64,000 nucleotides of DNA, from contig NZ_CP044227.1 in assembly GCF_008727735.1 (NCBI RefSeq), positions 1,302,001 to 1,366,000 on the forward strand. Reading direction: 5' to 3'. The position numbers and the translations under genes are program-made. The notes under the pieces were generated by a model that was not told the origin of the DNA, searched no databases, and was given only the letters and a program-made list of their open reading frames with translations. Below are positions 27,164 to 35,939 of the stretch, piece by piece. Within the stretch, counting starts at the first letter, position 1. Every line of letters starts with the position of its first letter. The DNA is from Flintibacter sp. KGMB00164. GTDB taxonomy: Bacteria; Bacillota; Clostridia; Oscillospirales; Oscillospiraceae.

Positions 27164-29455
27164 ATGCCTACCTACCGCTCCGCCTCCGGCAGCAGTGCCG
27201 AGGATTTGTTCATCGAGCTGTTCTCCGACACCTTCGGCGCCGAAAAGGCCGGCTATCTATACTCCCAGTATCCCTTCTCCGATATCTACCAGAACAGCCG
27301 GTTTGCCGACTTTCTGATCGAAAACGGTGGGCGGAAGGTGGCCATTGAGATCGACGACGAGGCGTCCCACAACCCCAAGCTGGTCTCTCAGAACAAGTTC
27401 TGCGATGATCTGCTCAAGCAGAACAGTATGATCTACCTGGGCTGGGATGTGTACCGCTGGGCGGTACGGCAGATACAGCAGCAGCCGGAGACCGTGAAGG
27501 ACGAACTGCGGGTTTTTCTGGGCCAGCATCCCAGTTTCAAAGAGATCGAGGACTACCTCCCCACCCAGCGAGGCAAGTCTCTGGACGGCTCCCAGTTGGA
27601 GCTGAAGGAACACCAGAAGCAGGCACTGGCGGCTTTGGAGGAGATGCGCTGCAACTTCGAGACCATCGCCCTGCTCTACCACGCCACCGGTACTGGCAAA
27701 ACGGTGACCGCCGTTATGGATGCCAAGCGGTTTGGCAAGCGGACGCTGTTCCTGGCCCACACGGTAGAACTGGTGGATCAGGCTACCAAGACCTTCCGGG
27801 AGCTGTGGCCCCGAGCCACGGTGGGCCGCTATGTGGAGAGCATGAAGCAAGGCAACGCCTTTGTAGTCTGCGGCAGCATCCAGAGCGTGGCGCTGAATCT
27901 GGAACGGTTCAAGCCCGATGACTTCGGCTACATCATCGTAGACGAGGCCCACCACGCCTCCGCCGATACATACCAGAGGGTTCTGTCCTACTTCACACCG
28001 GAATTTACCCTGGGCCTGACCGCTACGCCGGAACGGGCCGACGATAAGAATATCCTGGACATTTTCAAGAACACCGCCCACAAGTTGGATATCCAGACCG
28101 CCGTGGAGATTGGCGAGCTGGTGCCGGTACGGTGCATCCGCATCCACACCAACATCGACCTGACCAAAGTGCGGTTCAACAGCGTCCAGTACAACATCCG
28201 GGATCTGGAGAGCAAGATCTATGTCCCGGAGCGCAACCAGCTCATCGTGGACACCTGGCTCCAGTATGTGAAGGACAAGCGGACCGTCATCTTCTGTGCC
28301 TCCGTCAAGCACGCCCAGGAGATCGCCGGGCGGCTCCACGACGCCGGTGTGGCCGCCGAGGCGGTGTCCGGCGAGGTAAAGGCCAGTGACCGCCGGGAAG
28401 TGCTGGCCCGGTTTGAGAAGGGCGAGACCAAGGTACTATGCGCTTGTGACCTGCTCAACGAGGGCTGGGATTGCCCGGCCACAGAAGTGCTGTTCATGGC
28501 CCGACCCACCATGTCCAAAGTACTCTATACCCAGCAGCTGGGCCGCGGGATGCGGCTGTCCCCCGGCAAGGAGAGCTTGATGGTGTTTGACTTCGTGGAC
28601 AACGCCAGCCAGTACAACATGCCCTACTCCATGCACCGTCTGTTCCGCTTGAAGGAGTACAAGCCCGGTGCCCTGGTGCTGGGCACCAAGGGGCAAAAGA
28701 CCGCCGAACAGGGGCTTTATGACAAGGGCGAACGCCCGGATGCCCTCATTGACTGGCCGGTGGACGCCTTGGACTACGAACTGGTGGACATCTTCAACTG
28801 GCAGGAGGAAGCCGCCGGGATGATCTCTCAGATGGAGTTCGTCCGCCGGGTGGATGTGCAGACGGAGACCATCGAGCGGTATGTCCGGGATGGCCTGCTG
28901 GTGCCCGATCTGGTGGTACCCATGAGCGAGCACCGGATCTTCAAGTATTTCAAAGAGGAAACTCTCCAGAAGTATGCTCAGCAGTACGGCTGGACCCTCA
29001 TTGACGACTCCAACCGCAAGGATCTGTTTCTGGACATGGTGCGGCAGATGGACATGAGCTACTCCTACAAGCCGGTACTGCTCAAGGCGATGCTGCTGTT
29101 TGCCGACGACAAGGGACGGGTGAAACTCAGCGACATCGTTACCTACTTCCGGGAGTTCTACGAGGTCCGCCGGGCGGCTGGGCTGGTGGTGGAAAAGGCC
29201 AACAGCATCTACGCCAAGGGCGGCTATACCGTCGCCCAGGCCCAGCGGAACATCCTGTCAAACCCCTTCAAGCGATTTGAGGATATGCAGATGCTTCATC
29301 ACACCAAGACTCTGGGCGTGATTCAGGTGGATGAATCTGTCTGGAAGAAGTTGACCCGGGAGGAAAAGCAAGAAATCGAGCGGATTTGCGACGAGAAGCT
29401 GGAGCAGTATTATGGCCGGTTGCAGGTCGCACAAACGGAGGGTGACCTCAAATGA
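27164..29455 (+). CDS. DEAD/DEAH helicase with N-terminal nuclease-like domain
   Basis: A 763-residue protein; ATG 27164 (CGAGGTGA upstream) preferred to GTG 27155. Residues about 40-105 contain FADFLIENGG...AIEIDDE...KFCDDLL...WDVYRW, the pattern of Vsr/DUF559-like (PD-(D/E)XK-fold) nucleases. It is followed by a superfamily 2 helicase: ATGTGKT (about 175), VDEAHH (about 253), LTATPERAD (about 280) and QQLGRGMRLSPGK (about 457). The C-terminus (about 560-763) is unassigned. The start of McrB overlaps its stop (ATGA). Type III restriction subunit-like helicases with such N-termini often form accessory components of restriction loci. Whether it acts with McrBC or alone is unknown. Confidence 0.88.
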   Translation: MPTYRSASGSSAEDLFIELFSDTFGAEKAGYLYSQYPFSDIYQNSRFADFLIENGGRKVAIEIDDEASHNPKLVSQNKFCDDLLKQNSMIYLGWDVYRWAVRQIQQQPETVKDELRVFLGQHPSFKEIEDYLPTQRGKSLDGSQLELKEHQKQALAALEEMRCNFETIALLYHATGTGKTVTAVMDAKRFGKRTLFLAHTVELVDQATKTFRELWPRATVGRYVESMKQGNAFVVCGSIQSVALNLERFKPDDFGYIIVDEAHHASADTYQRVLSYFTPEFTLGLTATPERADDKNILDIFKNTAHKLDIQTAVEIGELVPVRCIRIHTNIDLTKVRFNSVQYNIRDLESKIYVPERNQLIVDTWLQYVKDKRTVIFCASVKHAQEIAGRLHDAGVAAEAVSGEVKASDRREVLARFEKGETKVLCACDLLNEGWDCPATEVLFMARPTMSKVLYTQQLGRGMRLSPGKESLMVFDFVDNASQYNMPYSMHRLFRLKEYKPGALVLGTKGQKTAEQGLYDKGERPDALIDWPVDALDYELVDIFNWQEEAAGMISQMEFVRRVDVQTETIERYVRDGLLVPDLVVPMSEHRIFKYFKEETLQKYAQQYGWTLIDDSNRKDLFLDMVRQMDMSYSYKPVLLKAMLLFADDKGRVKLSDIVTYFREFYEVRRAAGLVVEKANSIYAKGGYTVAQAQRNILSNPFKRFEDMQMLHHTKTLGVIQVDESVWKKLTREEKQEIERICDEKLEQYYGRLQVAQTEGDLK

Positions 29456-32400
29456 ATCAAGAGATATTGAATAAGCTGAAAAGCACTCCGGAACTGTCAC
29501 CGGATGTACACGACGGCAGCTATGAACTGGTGCGTATGATTGTGGCCGCTTATCGTGATGTGGATGAAGCTACGCTGGACTACCAGGATCTCAATGCCAT
29601 TTATCTCATGTGCATTGGAACATGGCGGCACAGTTATGACAAAAAGCATGAAGCTGTCCATGCAACGCATCTGCCCAAGGTTCGCAAACAAGAATTGGAC
29701 CATCTGATTGATGACCTGAAAAGCCGGGCGGACGCTGGCGTGTACAAGCACCAGGAAAAAGCTGTCTCCGGAACAGGCCATATCGGAATGTTTGGTACTG
29801 GTTTTTACTCGTTCCATGGCAAGACAGATATCCAATCCGTGCGCGCTTTTATCAGAATGTGCGTGGATCTTCTGGATATGACGGACGATGAGGAGATGTT
29901 CCAGCGTGCCGCATCGGTGTTGACGAAATCGTTCCGTGGGATGCAGGCCGCTGCAGCCTCTGTGGTACTGCACTGCTTAAAACCGCTCACTTTCCCTGTC
30001 ATCAACAGCAATGTGGGCAGTGAGGATATTTTTGCGGCACTGGGGATTGAACTGAAATCCCGTGGCAAGCTGGAAACTTATATAGAGAACTGCCGGAAAA
30101 TCAAAGATTTCCGGGATGCCAATTTCTCTTTCAAAAATTATCGGATTCTGGATATGGCGGCGTGGGAGCTGTCTGCCGATCCCATCCGCCGTGTTGTCAG
30201 CCAATACAAGGAATCCTTTGCCGCCTGGTTTCCGGAAGAAGCGTATAAGTGGAAGGCTGTTCAGTGTTTTCAGGAGCACTGGAAGCCAGAGAGAGCCGAT
30301 TTTGCAGAAATGCTGAAGGAATCCTTGGCCCAGGCGGGAAATCTGTTGGACACCAATTACTCGTTTCCCTGTAAGATGATCACATTCTTTGCGGAAAAGG
30401 AGCCTGATACGGTCCGCTCTATGTTTCAGCAGCTTCTGGCTCCCGGAGCAGATATTGTTGAGCAAATCCAAAACTTTAAGCAAAGTGCAGATGCCCTGTT
30501 AGCCAAGTATCAGTTCAAAGAAAGCATGAAGCAGCATTATCAAGGGGACCGCACCATCTGCACCTACCTGTTTTTTGCGCAACCAGGCCAACGCTTTCTC
30601 TATCAATACGGTAAGCTCAAGGCGTTTCTGGAAGAGACGGGCTTAAGCGCCAACTGCAAAATGGGAGACACCCAGAATGTACTTACCTACCAGGAGATTG
30701 CCAACCAGGTTCTTTCCTGCGTCCAGCAGGACAGCGAGCTGCTAAACATATTCGAGACAAAACGATCAGAGTTGGGAAGCACATATTATCCGGATGTTGA
30801 ACATCACCTGTTGACCGATGACATCATCTACTTTGGAAGCCGGCTACATAAAAGCGATTATTGGCCCAATTTGTCAGAGTATGATCCAGAGATCAGCGCA
30901 GAACAGTGGTTAAAACTTCTTGCGGACAAAACAATCTGCACAGTGGAAAATTTGCAGATTCTGAAAGCCATTCAACAGGCAGGCGGAGAGACAACCTGCA
31001 AACAGTTGAGCCTGAAATTAGGAGGTCCTTCTACCCATTATAACGGCAGTATGGTTCAGCTTGCCCGGAGAGTACAGGAAAAAACAGGCTGCCCACTGGT
31101 TCAGAACGAAAACAATGATAAGAAATGGTGGCCAATTCTGTTTGTAGGCCGCACAGCTCTCCAGGATCAGCCTGGCACATACTCCTGGAAGCTCCGTGAT
31201 GAATTGGCAGATGCGCTGGAACTTCTGTTTCGGAAAGAGAGGAACAATCCTATGCCGTTTGCAAAGAATACAATTCTCTATGGCCCTCCTGGGACGGGAA
31301 AGACCTACCAGACGGTCAACTATGCTGTGGCGATCATAGAGGGAAAATCGCTGGAAGAAGTCCAGGCAGAAAACCACGAAAAAGTGTTGGAGCGATACCG
31401 GCTGTACCGACAGAATGGGCGAATCGAATTTACGACCTTCCACCAGTCCTTCGGTTACGAGGACTTTATTGAGGGAATCCGTCCGGTTTTTGCAGAGGAT
31501 AAAGAAGAGGACTCCGGCGACATCTCTTATGAGATTGCAGATGGTGTATTTAAAAAATTCTGTACGGCAGCACAGCCCCCCGCAGTAGACCCCAATCAGA
31601 ACCCCTATGGTTTCTCAGAGACCCCAACAATCTGGAAGGTATCTCTTGCAAGCACAGGAGACAATCCGGTTCGAGATTACTGCATGAAGCATGGCTGTAT
31701 TCGGATTGGATGGGATGAATATGGGGAAAGCATCACGGATGATATGGATTACTATGTGGGCGGAAAAACTGTGCTGAACGCATTTTTATCCAGAATGCAG
31801 CCTGGAGATATTATTCTTTCCTGCTATACCGCGCACTCCATTGATGCGATTGGTGTTGTAACTGGAGAGCCTGAATGGCATCCAGAGTTTGATCACTATA
31901 AGCGGCTGCGAACCGTTAAATGGCTGGTACAAGGGAAGAACATCGGAATCACTGAATTCCGTCTGGAAAAGAACTTGACCTTGTCCACGGTTTATCGTCT
32001 CAATACTACGGTTGCAACTGTGATAGATGTTCTGAACAAGAACGGGTTTTCCGGCTCGGCCCCGACGAAGGGAACCAAGGGGCCCTATGTATTTATCATT
32101 GATGAAATTAACCGCGGCAACATCTCGAAAATTTTTGGCGAGCTCATCACCCTAATTGAGCCGTCCAAGCGGCTGGGGCGGAGCGAAGAATTGCAGGCCA
32201 AGTTGCCCTATTCTCACGAAGTATTTGGAATTCCGGATAATGTCTATCTGCTGGGCACTATGAATACGGCCGACCGTTCCATCGCTATGTTGGATACTGC
32301 CCTTCGCCGCCGGTTTAGTTTCGTGGAAATGATGCCAGACAGTGGCGTTCTGGATGGCGTAGAGGTAGAGGGCATTTCCATCAGCAACTTGCTTACGACG

Positions 32401-32733
32401 CTGAACCGCCGGATCGAGGTTCTGTTTGACCGCGAGCATACGCTGGGACACGCTTTCTTTACCCCTCTGCGTCAGTCCCCCTCCATTCAGACCCTGGGCG
32501 AAATCTTCCGGGATAAGGTCGTTCCGCTTCTGCAGGAGTACTTCTATGACGACTATGAGAAGATCTGTCTGGTGCTGGGAGATAAAAAGCGTCCAGAACA
32601 TCAGCGATTTTTCAAGGTTGAAACAGCCAATCTTCAGAGCTTGTTCGGTACAGATCTTGAATTTGAGGTAAACCCCACATACCGCATCAATCCGGCCGCT
32701 TTCTTTGATGCAGAAGTGTATCGGAATCTCTGA
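29452..32733 (+). CDS. mcrB: McrB-like AAA+ GTPase with EVE-like insertion
   Basis: A 1093-residue protein, much longer than E. coli McrB (about 460). The N-terminal 580 residues are unassigned and probably hold the DNA-reading region. The AAA+ motor has Walker A LYGPPGTGKT (about 608), Walker B VFIIDEINRGN (about 881) and the McrB signature GTMNTADRS (about 936). Between Walker A and B lies an insertion of about 150 residues (about 715-870) with IWKVSLAS, GCIRIGWDEYG, MQPGDIILS and AIGVVTGEPE, which resembles the EVE/PUA-like fold that reads modified bases. The GTPase motor drives translocation with McrC. It overlaps the helicase gene by four bases. Confidence 0.9.
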   Translation: MNQEILNKLKSTPELSPDVHDGSYELVRMIVAAYRDVDEATLDYQDLNAIYLMCIGTWRHSYDKKHEAVHATHLPKVRKQELDHLIDDLKSRADAGVYKHQEKAVSGTGHIGMFGTGFYSFHGKTDIQSVRAFIRMCVDLLDMTDDEEMFQRAASVLTKSFRGMQAAAASVVLHCLKPLTFPVINSNVGSEDIFAALGIELKSRGKLETYIENCRKIKDFRDANFSFKNYRILDMAAWELSADPIRRVVSQYKESFAAWFPEEAYKWKAVQCFQEHWKPERADFAEMLKESLAQAGNLLDTNYSFPCKMITFFAEKEPDTVRSMFQQLLAPGADIVEQIQNFKQSADALLAKYQFKESMKQHYQGDRTICTYLFFAQPGQRFLYQYGKLKAFLEETGLSANCKMGDTQNVLTYQEIANQVLSCVQQDSELLNIFETKRSELGSTYYPDVEHHLLTDDIIYFGSRLHKSDYWPNLSEYDPEISAEQWLKLLADKTICTVENLQILKAIQQAGGETTCKQLSLKLGGPSTHYNGSMVQLARRVQEKTGCPLVQNENNDKKWWPILFVGRTALQDQPGTYSWKLRDELADALELLFRKERNNPMPFAKNTILYGPPGTGKTYQTVNYAVAIIEGKSLEEVQAENHEKVLERYRLYRQNGRIEFTTFHQSFGYEDFIEGIRPVFAEDKEEDSGDISYEIADGVFKKFCTAAQPPAVDPNQNPYGFSETPTIWKVSLASTGDNPVRDYCMKHGCIRIGWDEYGESITDDMDYYVGGKTVLNAFLSRMQPGDIILSCYTAHSIDAIGVVTGEPEWHPEFDHYKRLRTVKWLVQGKNIGITEFRLEKNLTLSTVYRLNTTVATVIDVLNKNGFSGSAPTKGTKGPYVFIIDEINRGNISKIFGELITLIEPSKRLGRSEELQAKLPYSHEVFGIPDNVYLLGTMNTADRSIAMLDTALRRRFSFVEMMPDSGVLDGVEVEGISISNLLTTLNRRIEVLFDREHTLGHAFFTPLRQSPSIQTLGEIFRDKVVPLLQEYFYDDYEKICLVLGDKKRPEHQRFFKVETANLQSLFGTDLEFEVNPTYRINPAAFFDAEVYRNL

Positions 32734-32763
32734 CTGGCGTATTCCATTGGGAGGTGAACTCCA

Positions 32764-34056
32764 TTGAAACAATATACCATTCGGGAATACATGGGGTTTA
32801 CCCGCAATGGACCGCCGCGGGCAGGCATGATCTCTTTGCCAGAACACGCTTTCGATCAGCTGGAGCAGTTTATTTTATCCAATCGGGACACAAATTCTGG
32901 TGCTGAACCGCTGGAGTTGATGAGCCTGAGCGCAAGGCCCGGTTTGGGTAAGGTAATTACTGCGAAAAATTATGTGGGTGTCGTTACCACCAGAGACGGA
33001 ACAGAGATTGAAATTCTGCCCAAACTGACGCTGGCAAAGGACAACAGTGACCAAGCTGTCCGAAAGGTGTTTCTCACCATGCTGCGAACGGTCCAGGAGG
33101 CTCCGTTCAAGACATTTCGCACCGCCCACCTGAATACTTCCCGTATGCGCTTGCTGGATCTTTTTGTGCGCATGTTTTTGGACGAGACCCATCGGCTAAT
33201 TCAACGCGGCTTAAAATCGGATTATATGGTAAAACAGGACAACAAAACTTGTGTCCGTGGAAAAATCGCATTCTCGGAGCATATCCGAAAGAATCTGCTG
33301 CACCGGGAACGAATCTTCGTGGAGTACGATGTATTCAGCGTGGATTGCCCGGAAAACCGCTTGGTCAAGTCCACAGCGCTCTACTTGCAGCGGCACACTA
33401 CGGATGTACAAAACCGCAAGGATCTGCGGATCGTGTTATCCGTCATGGAGCAAGTTCCGGTGTCCAAAAATGTAGAGCAGGATTTTCAGAGATGTGGGCA
33501 ATCCCGCTCCATGGCAGACTACCAGCGACTTCTGGAGTTGTGCCGGGTATTTTTGCAGGGAAAGAGTTTTACCACCTTTTCCGGCGGGCAGGCGGCCTTG
33601 GCCCTTCTGTTCCCCATGGAGCGGATTTTTGAGAGCTATGTGGCAGCAGTTCTGCGTCGGCAATTGGATTCCAAGCAATATCGTGTTCATGTGCAGGCAA
33701 AGGGGAAATATCTCTTTGAACTGCCCCGGAAGCAGTTTGCCCTGCGGCCGGATTTGGTCATTGAAGATTTGAATAGCGGCGATCGGACTGTATTGGATAC
33801 CAAGTGGAAGCTACTATCTCCACAGTGGCACAATTATGGGATCTCACAGGCTGATATGTACCAGATGTACGCATACCAGAAGGAATATCAGGCGAAACAG
33901 ACGGTATTGCTTTATCCGAATTGTGAAGCAATGTCAGGACAGGAAAGCCCTCTTTGCTATTCTTCTCCCAGTGGGAGCCTTGTCAGAGTAGAGACATTGC
34001 GTTTGGATTCTCCGATTGCGATGGCAGAAGCAGTAAAACAACTGCTGGATTTATGA
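32764..34056 (+). CDS. mcrC: McrC-type nuclease subunit
   Basis: A 430-residue protein starting at TTG 32764, supported by GGGAGGTG seven bases upstream; no nearby ATG fits. It has the McrC layout: N-terminal beta-rich region (GVVTTRDGTEIEILPKL), helical middle, and a C-terminal PD-(D/E)XK site RPDLVIE...VLDTKWK (about 329-346) followed by DMYQMYAYQKEY. McrC pairs with McrB rings to cleave modified DNA. The start lies 30 bases after the McrB stop. Confidence 0.9.
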   Translation: MKQYTIREYMGFTRNGPPRAGMISLPEHAFDQLEQFILSNRDTNSGAEPLELMSLSARPGLGKVITAKNYVGVVTTRDGTEIEILPKLTLAKDNSDQAVRKVFLTMLRTVQEAPFKTFRTAHLNTSRMRLLDLFVRMFLDETHRLIQRGLKSDYMVKQDNKTCVRGKIAFSEHIRKNLLHRERIFVEYDVFSVDCPENRLVKSTALYLQRHTTDVQNRKDLRIVLSVMEQVPVSKNVEQDFQRCGQSRSMADYQRLLELCRVFLQGKSFTTFSGGQAALALLFPMERIFESYVAAVLRRQLDSKQYRVHVQAKGKYLFELPRKQFALRPDLVIEDLNSGDRTVLDTKWKLLSPQWHNYGISQADMYQMYAYQKEYQAKQTVLLYPNCEAMSGQESPLCYSSPSGSLVRVETLRLDSPIAMAEAVKQLLDL

Positions 34057-34089
34057 TAGCGATACCACACAGAGAGGATGAGATACAAG

Positions 34090-34623
34090 ATGATGGTCAT
34101 CTGTTTCGGTGACTCCAACACCTACGGCTACGACCCGCGGGGCTATTTCGGCGGGCGGCATGACGCGGACTGCCGATGGGTAGACATCCTGGCTACGGAA
34201 ACCAGGTGGACAGTCTATAATATGGGACAGAACGGCCGGGAGATCCCCTCTGCCGCTCCTGCTTTCCCAGATGACACCGACTTGCTGATCGTTATGCTGG
34301 GCACCAACGACCTGCTCCAGGGGCGTAGTCCCGAGCAGGCCGCTGAGAGATTGGAACGGTTCCTCTCAAGTATCCCTCTGGATCGAAGCAAGATCCTGCT
34401 GATCGCACCGCCGCCGGTGACCCTGGGAACGTGGGTACCAAGCAAGCAGCTCATTGACGGCTCCTGCGCCTTCGCCCAGCTCTGCCGGGCTCTGGCAGAG
34501 CGAATGGGCATCCGCTTTACCAACGCCGGAAAGTGGGACATCCCCCTGGCCTATGACGGCGTACACTTTACGGAGCAGGGCCACAGGGCCTTTGCCGCCG
34601 GACTTTTGGAGGAACTCAAATGA
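34090..34623 (+). CDS. SGNH/GDSL-type hydrolase
   Basis: A 177-residue protein (ATG 34090; ATG 34078 is an alternative). SGNH blocks are present: FGDSNTYG (Ser nucleophile), LLIVMLGTNDL (Asn) and DGVHFTEQGH (Asp and His). Such enzymes deacylate esters or sugars; the substrate is unknown. No signal peptide, so cytosolic. It overlaps the rhodanese gene by four bases. It follows McrC at a gap of 33 bases, but function does not point to a defence role. Confidence 0.8.
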   Translation: MMVICFGDSNTYGYDPRGYFGGRHDADCRWVDILATETRWTVYNMGQNGREIPSAAPAFPDDTDLLIVMLGTNDLLQGRSPEQAAERLERFLSSIPLDRSKILLIAPPPVTLGTWVPSKQLIDGSCAFAQLCRALAERMGIRFTNAGKWDIPLAYDGVHFTEQGHRAFAAGLLEELK

Positions 34624-35000
34624 AACGAATGATCTCCTTGCTGCTCTCCCTTCTGTTGCTGGCCGGATGCGGCAGGAATACCGCCGACGGCGCCTATCAG
34701 CAGATCACCCAGGAAGATGCCAAAGAGATGATGGACACACAGGAGGTCATCATCCTGGATGTCCGGGAACAGGCCGAATATGATAGCGGACATATCCCAG
34801 GTGCTGTTCTGTTGCCGGTGGGAACGATTGATGAAACTACCGCAGCCGAGGTGATTCCGGAGAAAGACTCCACGGTGCTGGTCTACTGCCGCAGTGGGAA
34901 CCGGAGCAAGACCGCTTCCTCCACACTGGCCGAACTAGGGTACACCAATATCTATGAATTCGGTGGCATAAACACCTGGCCGTATGAGACGGAAACGTAA
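34620..35000 (+). CDS. Rhodanese-domain lipoprotein
   Basis: A 126-residue protein. Residues 1-18 form a signal peptide with lipobox LLAGC, so it is probably a membrane-anchored extracytoplasmic lipoprotein. The rhodanese fold has IILDVREQAEYDSGHIPGA and the active-site loop VYCRSGNRS (Cys near residue 90), followed by YEFGGINTWPYE. Rhodanese domains transfer sulfane sulfur or bind sulfur compounds. Coupled to the SGNH hydrolase gene (ATGA). Confidence 0.85.
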   Translation: MKRMISLLLSLLLLAGCGRNTADGAYQQITQEDAKEMMDTQEVIILDVREQAEYDSGHIPGAVLLPVGTIDETTAAEVIPEKDSTVLVYCRSGNRSKTASSTLAELGYTNIYEFGGINTWPYETET

Positions 35001-35040
35001 GATAAACGCACAAAATCTACATCGCCTAATCAAAGAATAC

Positions 35041-35064
35041 GGGACTGGCCGGTTGGCCAGTCCC
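35041..35064. terminator. Bidirectional terminator between rhodanese and RdRP-associated gene
   Basis: GGGACTGGCC-GGTT-GGCCAGTCCC, a perfect 10-bp stem between convergent genes ending at 35000 and 35070. No long T-run. Confidence 0.65.
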
Positions 35065-35069
35065 GCCGC

Positions 35070-35939
35070 TTATTTGGGCAGATAATCCTCTTTTACTCGA
35101 TACCGGCTAATACCGAAACTATTGCTCCGCTCGATGACCTCCCGGGGGAGTTGGTTCAGATACTTCCGGCCAAAGTTGGTATCGCCGAAGTAACAGTCAA
35201 AATTGGTCACAGGGAGTACTACCCAGTCACTGTCCTCTGGGCGGTTGGCCAGGTAATAAGCCACCAGAGTAGGCAGGACATTGGAAGGCATTTTCTCAGG
35301 GCGAATCTGCTCAAGTCTCTTTGTTAGTTCCGACGGCAGTTCAGGTTCTGTGCGGCGCAAAGGGCCCAATTCCAGGGCATCGGCAACCATATCATCAAAG
35401 CGGATCGTCCACGCACCTTCCGTGGAGGTAGAAAGAGCCTTGGTTTGGTATTGGAGCACCTTGCTGCGCCACACTCGGTCAAACCGCTTGCTTAGCTCGC
35501 CGGCAGAGTCCGCATAGTTTTTACGGACCAATTCCGGATGCTCGGTGGCAAAGCGCATAGCCTGATGGAAGTGGCTACTGAACCAGCCCCAGCTATCCTT
35601 GTCCACTAACTTGGGAAACTGTTCGTGGAGTGACGCAAAATCGGTGCGGTGCTGCCAACCTTCTTTCGGCTTCCCGCTTCCCTCCGGAATGCTACACCAG
35701 GCGCACAGACCATCGTAAGCAAAACTGATTCGTTCTCTCGGATCGCCTGACAACAGCGTACCATCCGAAGAGTGAAACAAAAAACCACGTGCAATGATGG
35801 TCAAAATACGGTTCATACCGCTAAAATCCCGAAGCGCTTCGAAGGTAAACCGCCCCAGCCAGGTGGTGTCCTTTTTACTGGATGCTCGGTACTCCACCGA
35901 CTCCGTATAATCTAAAAATTCCTGCCATTCATTCAGCAT
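35070..35939 (-). CDS. RdRP-associated protein, unknown function
   Basis: A 289-residue protein starting at ATG 35939, which has a strong GGAGGTG site three bases after TACT and lies inside the last codons of the polymerase gene (11-base overlap), so it is almost certainly co-translated with it. No family recognised. It has a helical N-terminus (LNEWQEFLDYTES), CAWCSIP near residue 80 (possible metal or disulfide pair), many Trp/Tyr, and a C-terminal segment VLPVTNFDCYFGDTNFG. No transmembrane segment, signal peptide or known nuclease motif. It is the best candidate partner, effector or specificity factor of the polymerase-like protein. Confidence 0.75.
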   Translation of the reverse strand: MLNEWQEFLDYTESVEYRASSKKDTTWLGRFTFEALRDFSGMNRILTIIARGFLFHSSDGTLLSGDPRERISFAYDGLCAWCSIPEGSGKPKEGWQHRTDFASLHEQFPKLVDKDSWGWFSSHFHQAMRFATEHPELVRKNYADSAGELSKRFDRVWRSKVLQYQTKALSTSTEGAWTIRFDDMVADALELGPLRRTEPELPSELTKRLEQIRPEKMPSNVLPTLVAYYLANRPEDSDWVVLPVTNFDCYFGDTNFGRKYLNQLPREVIERSNSFGISRYRVKEDYLPK

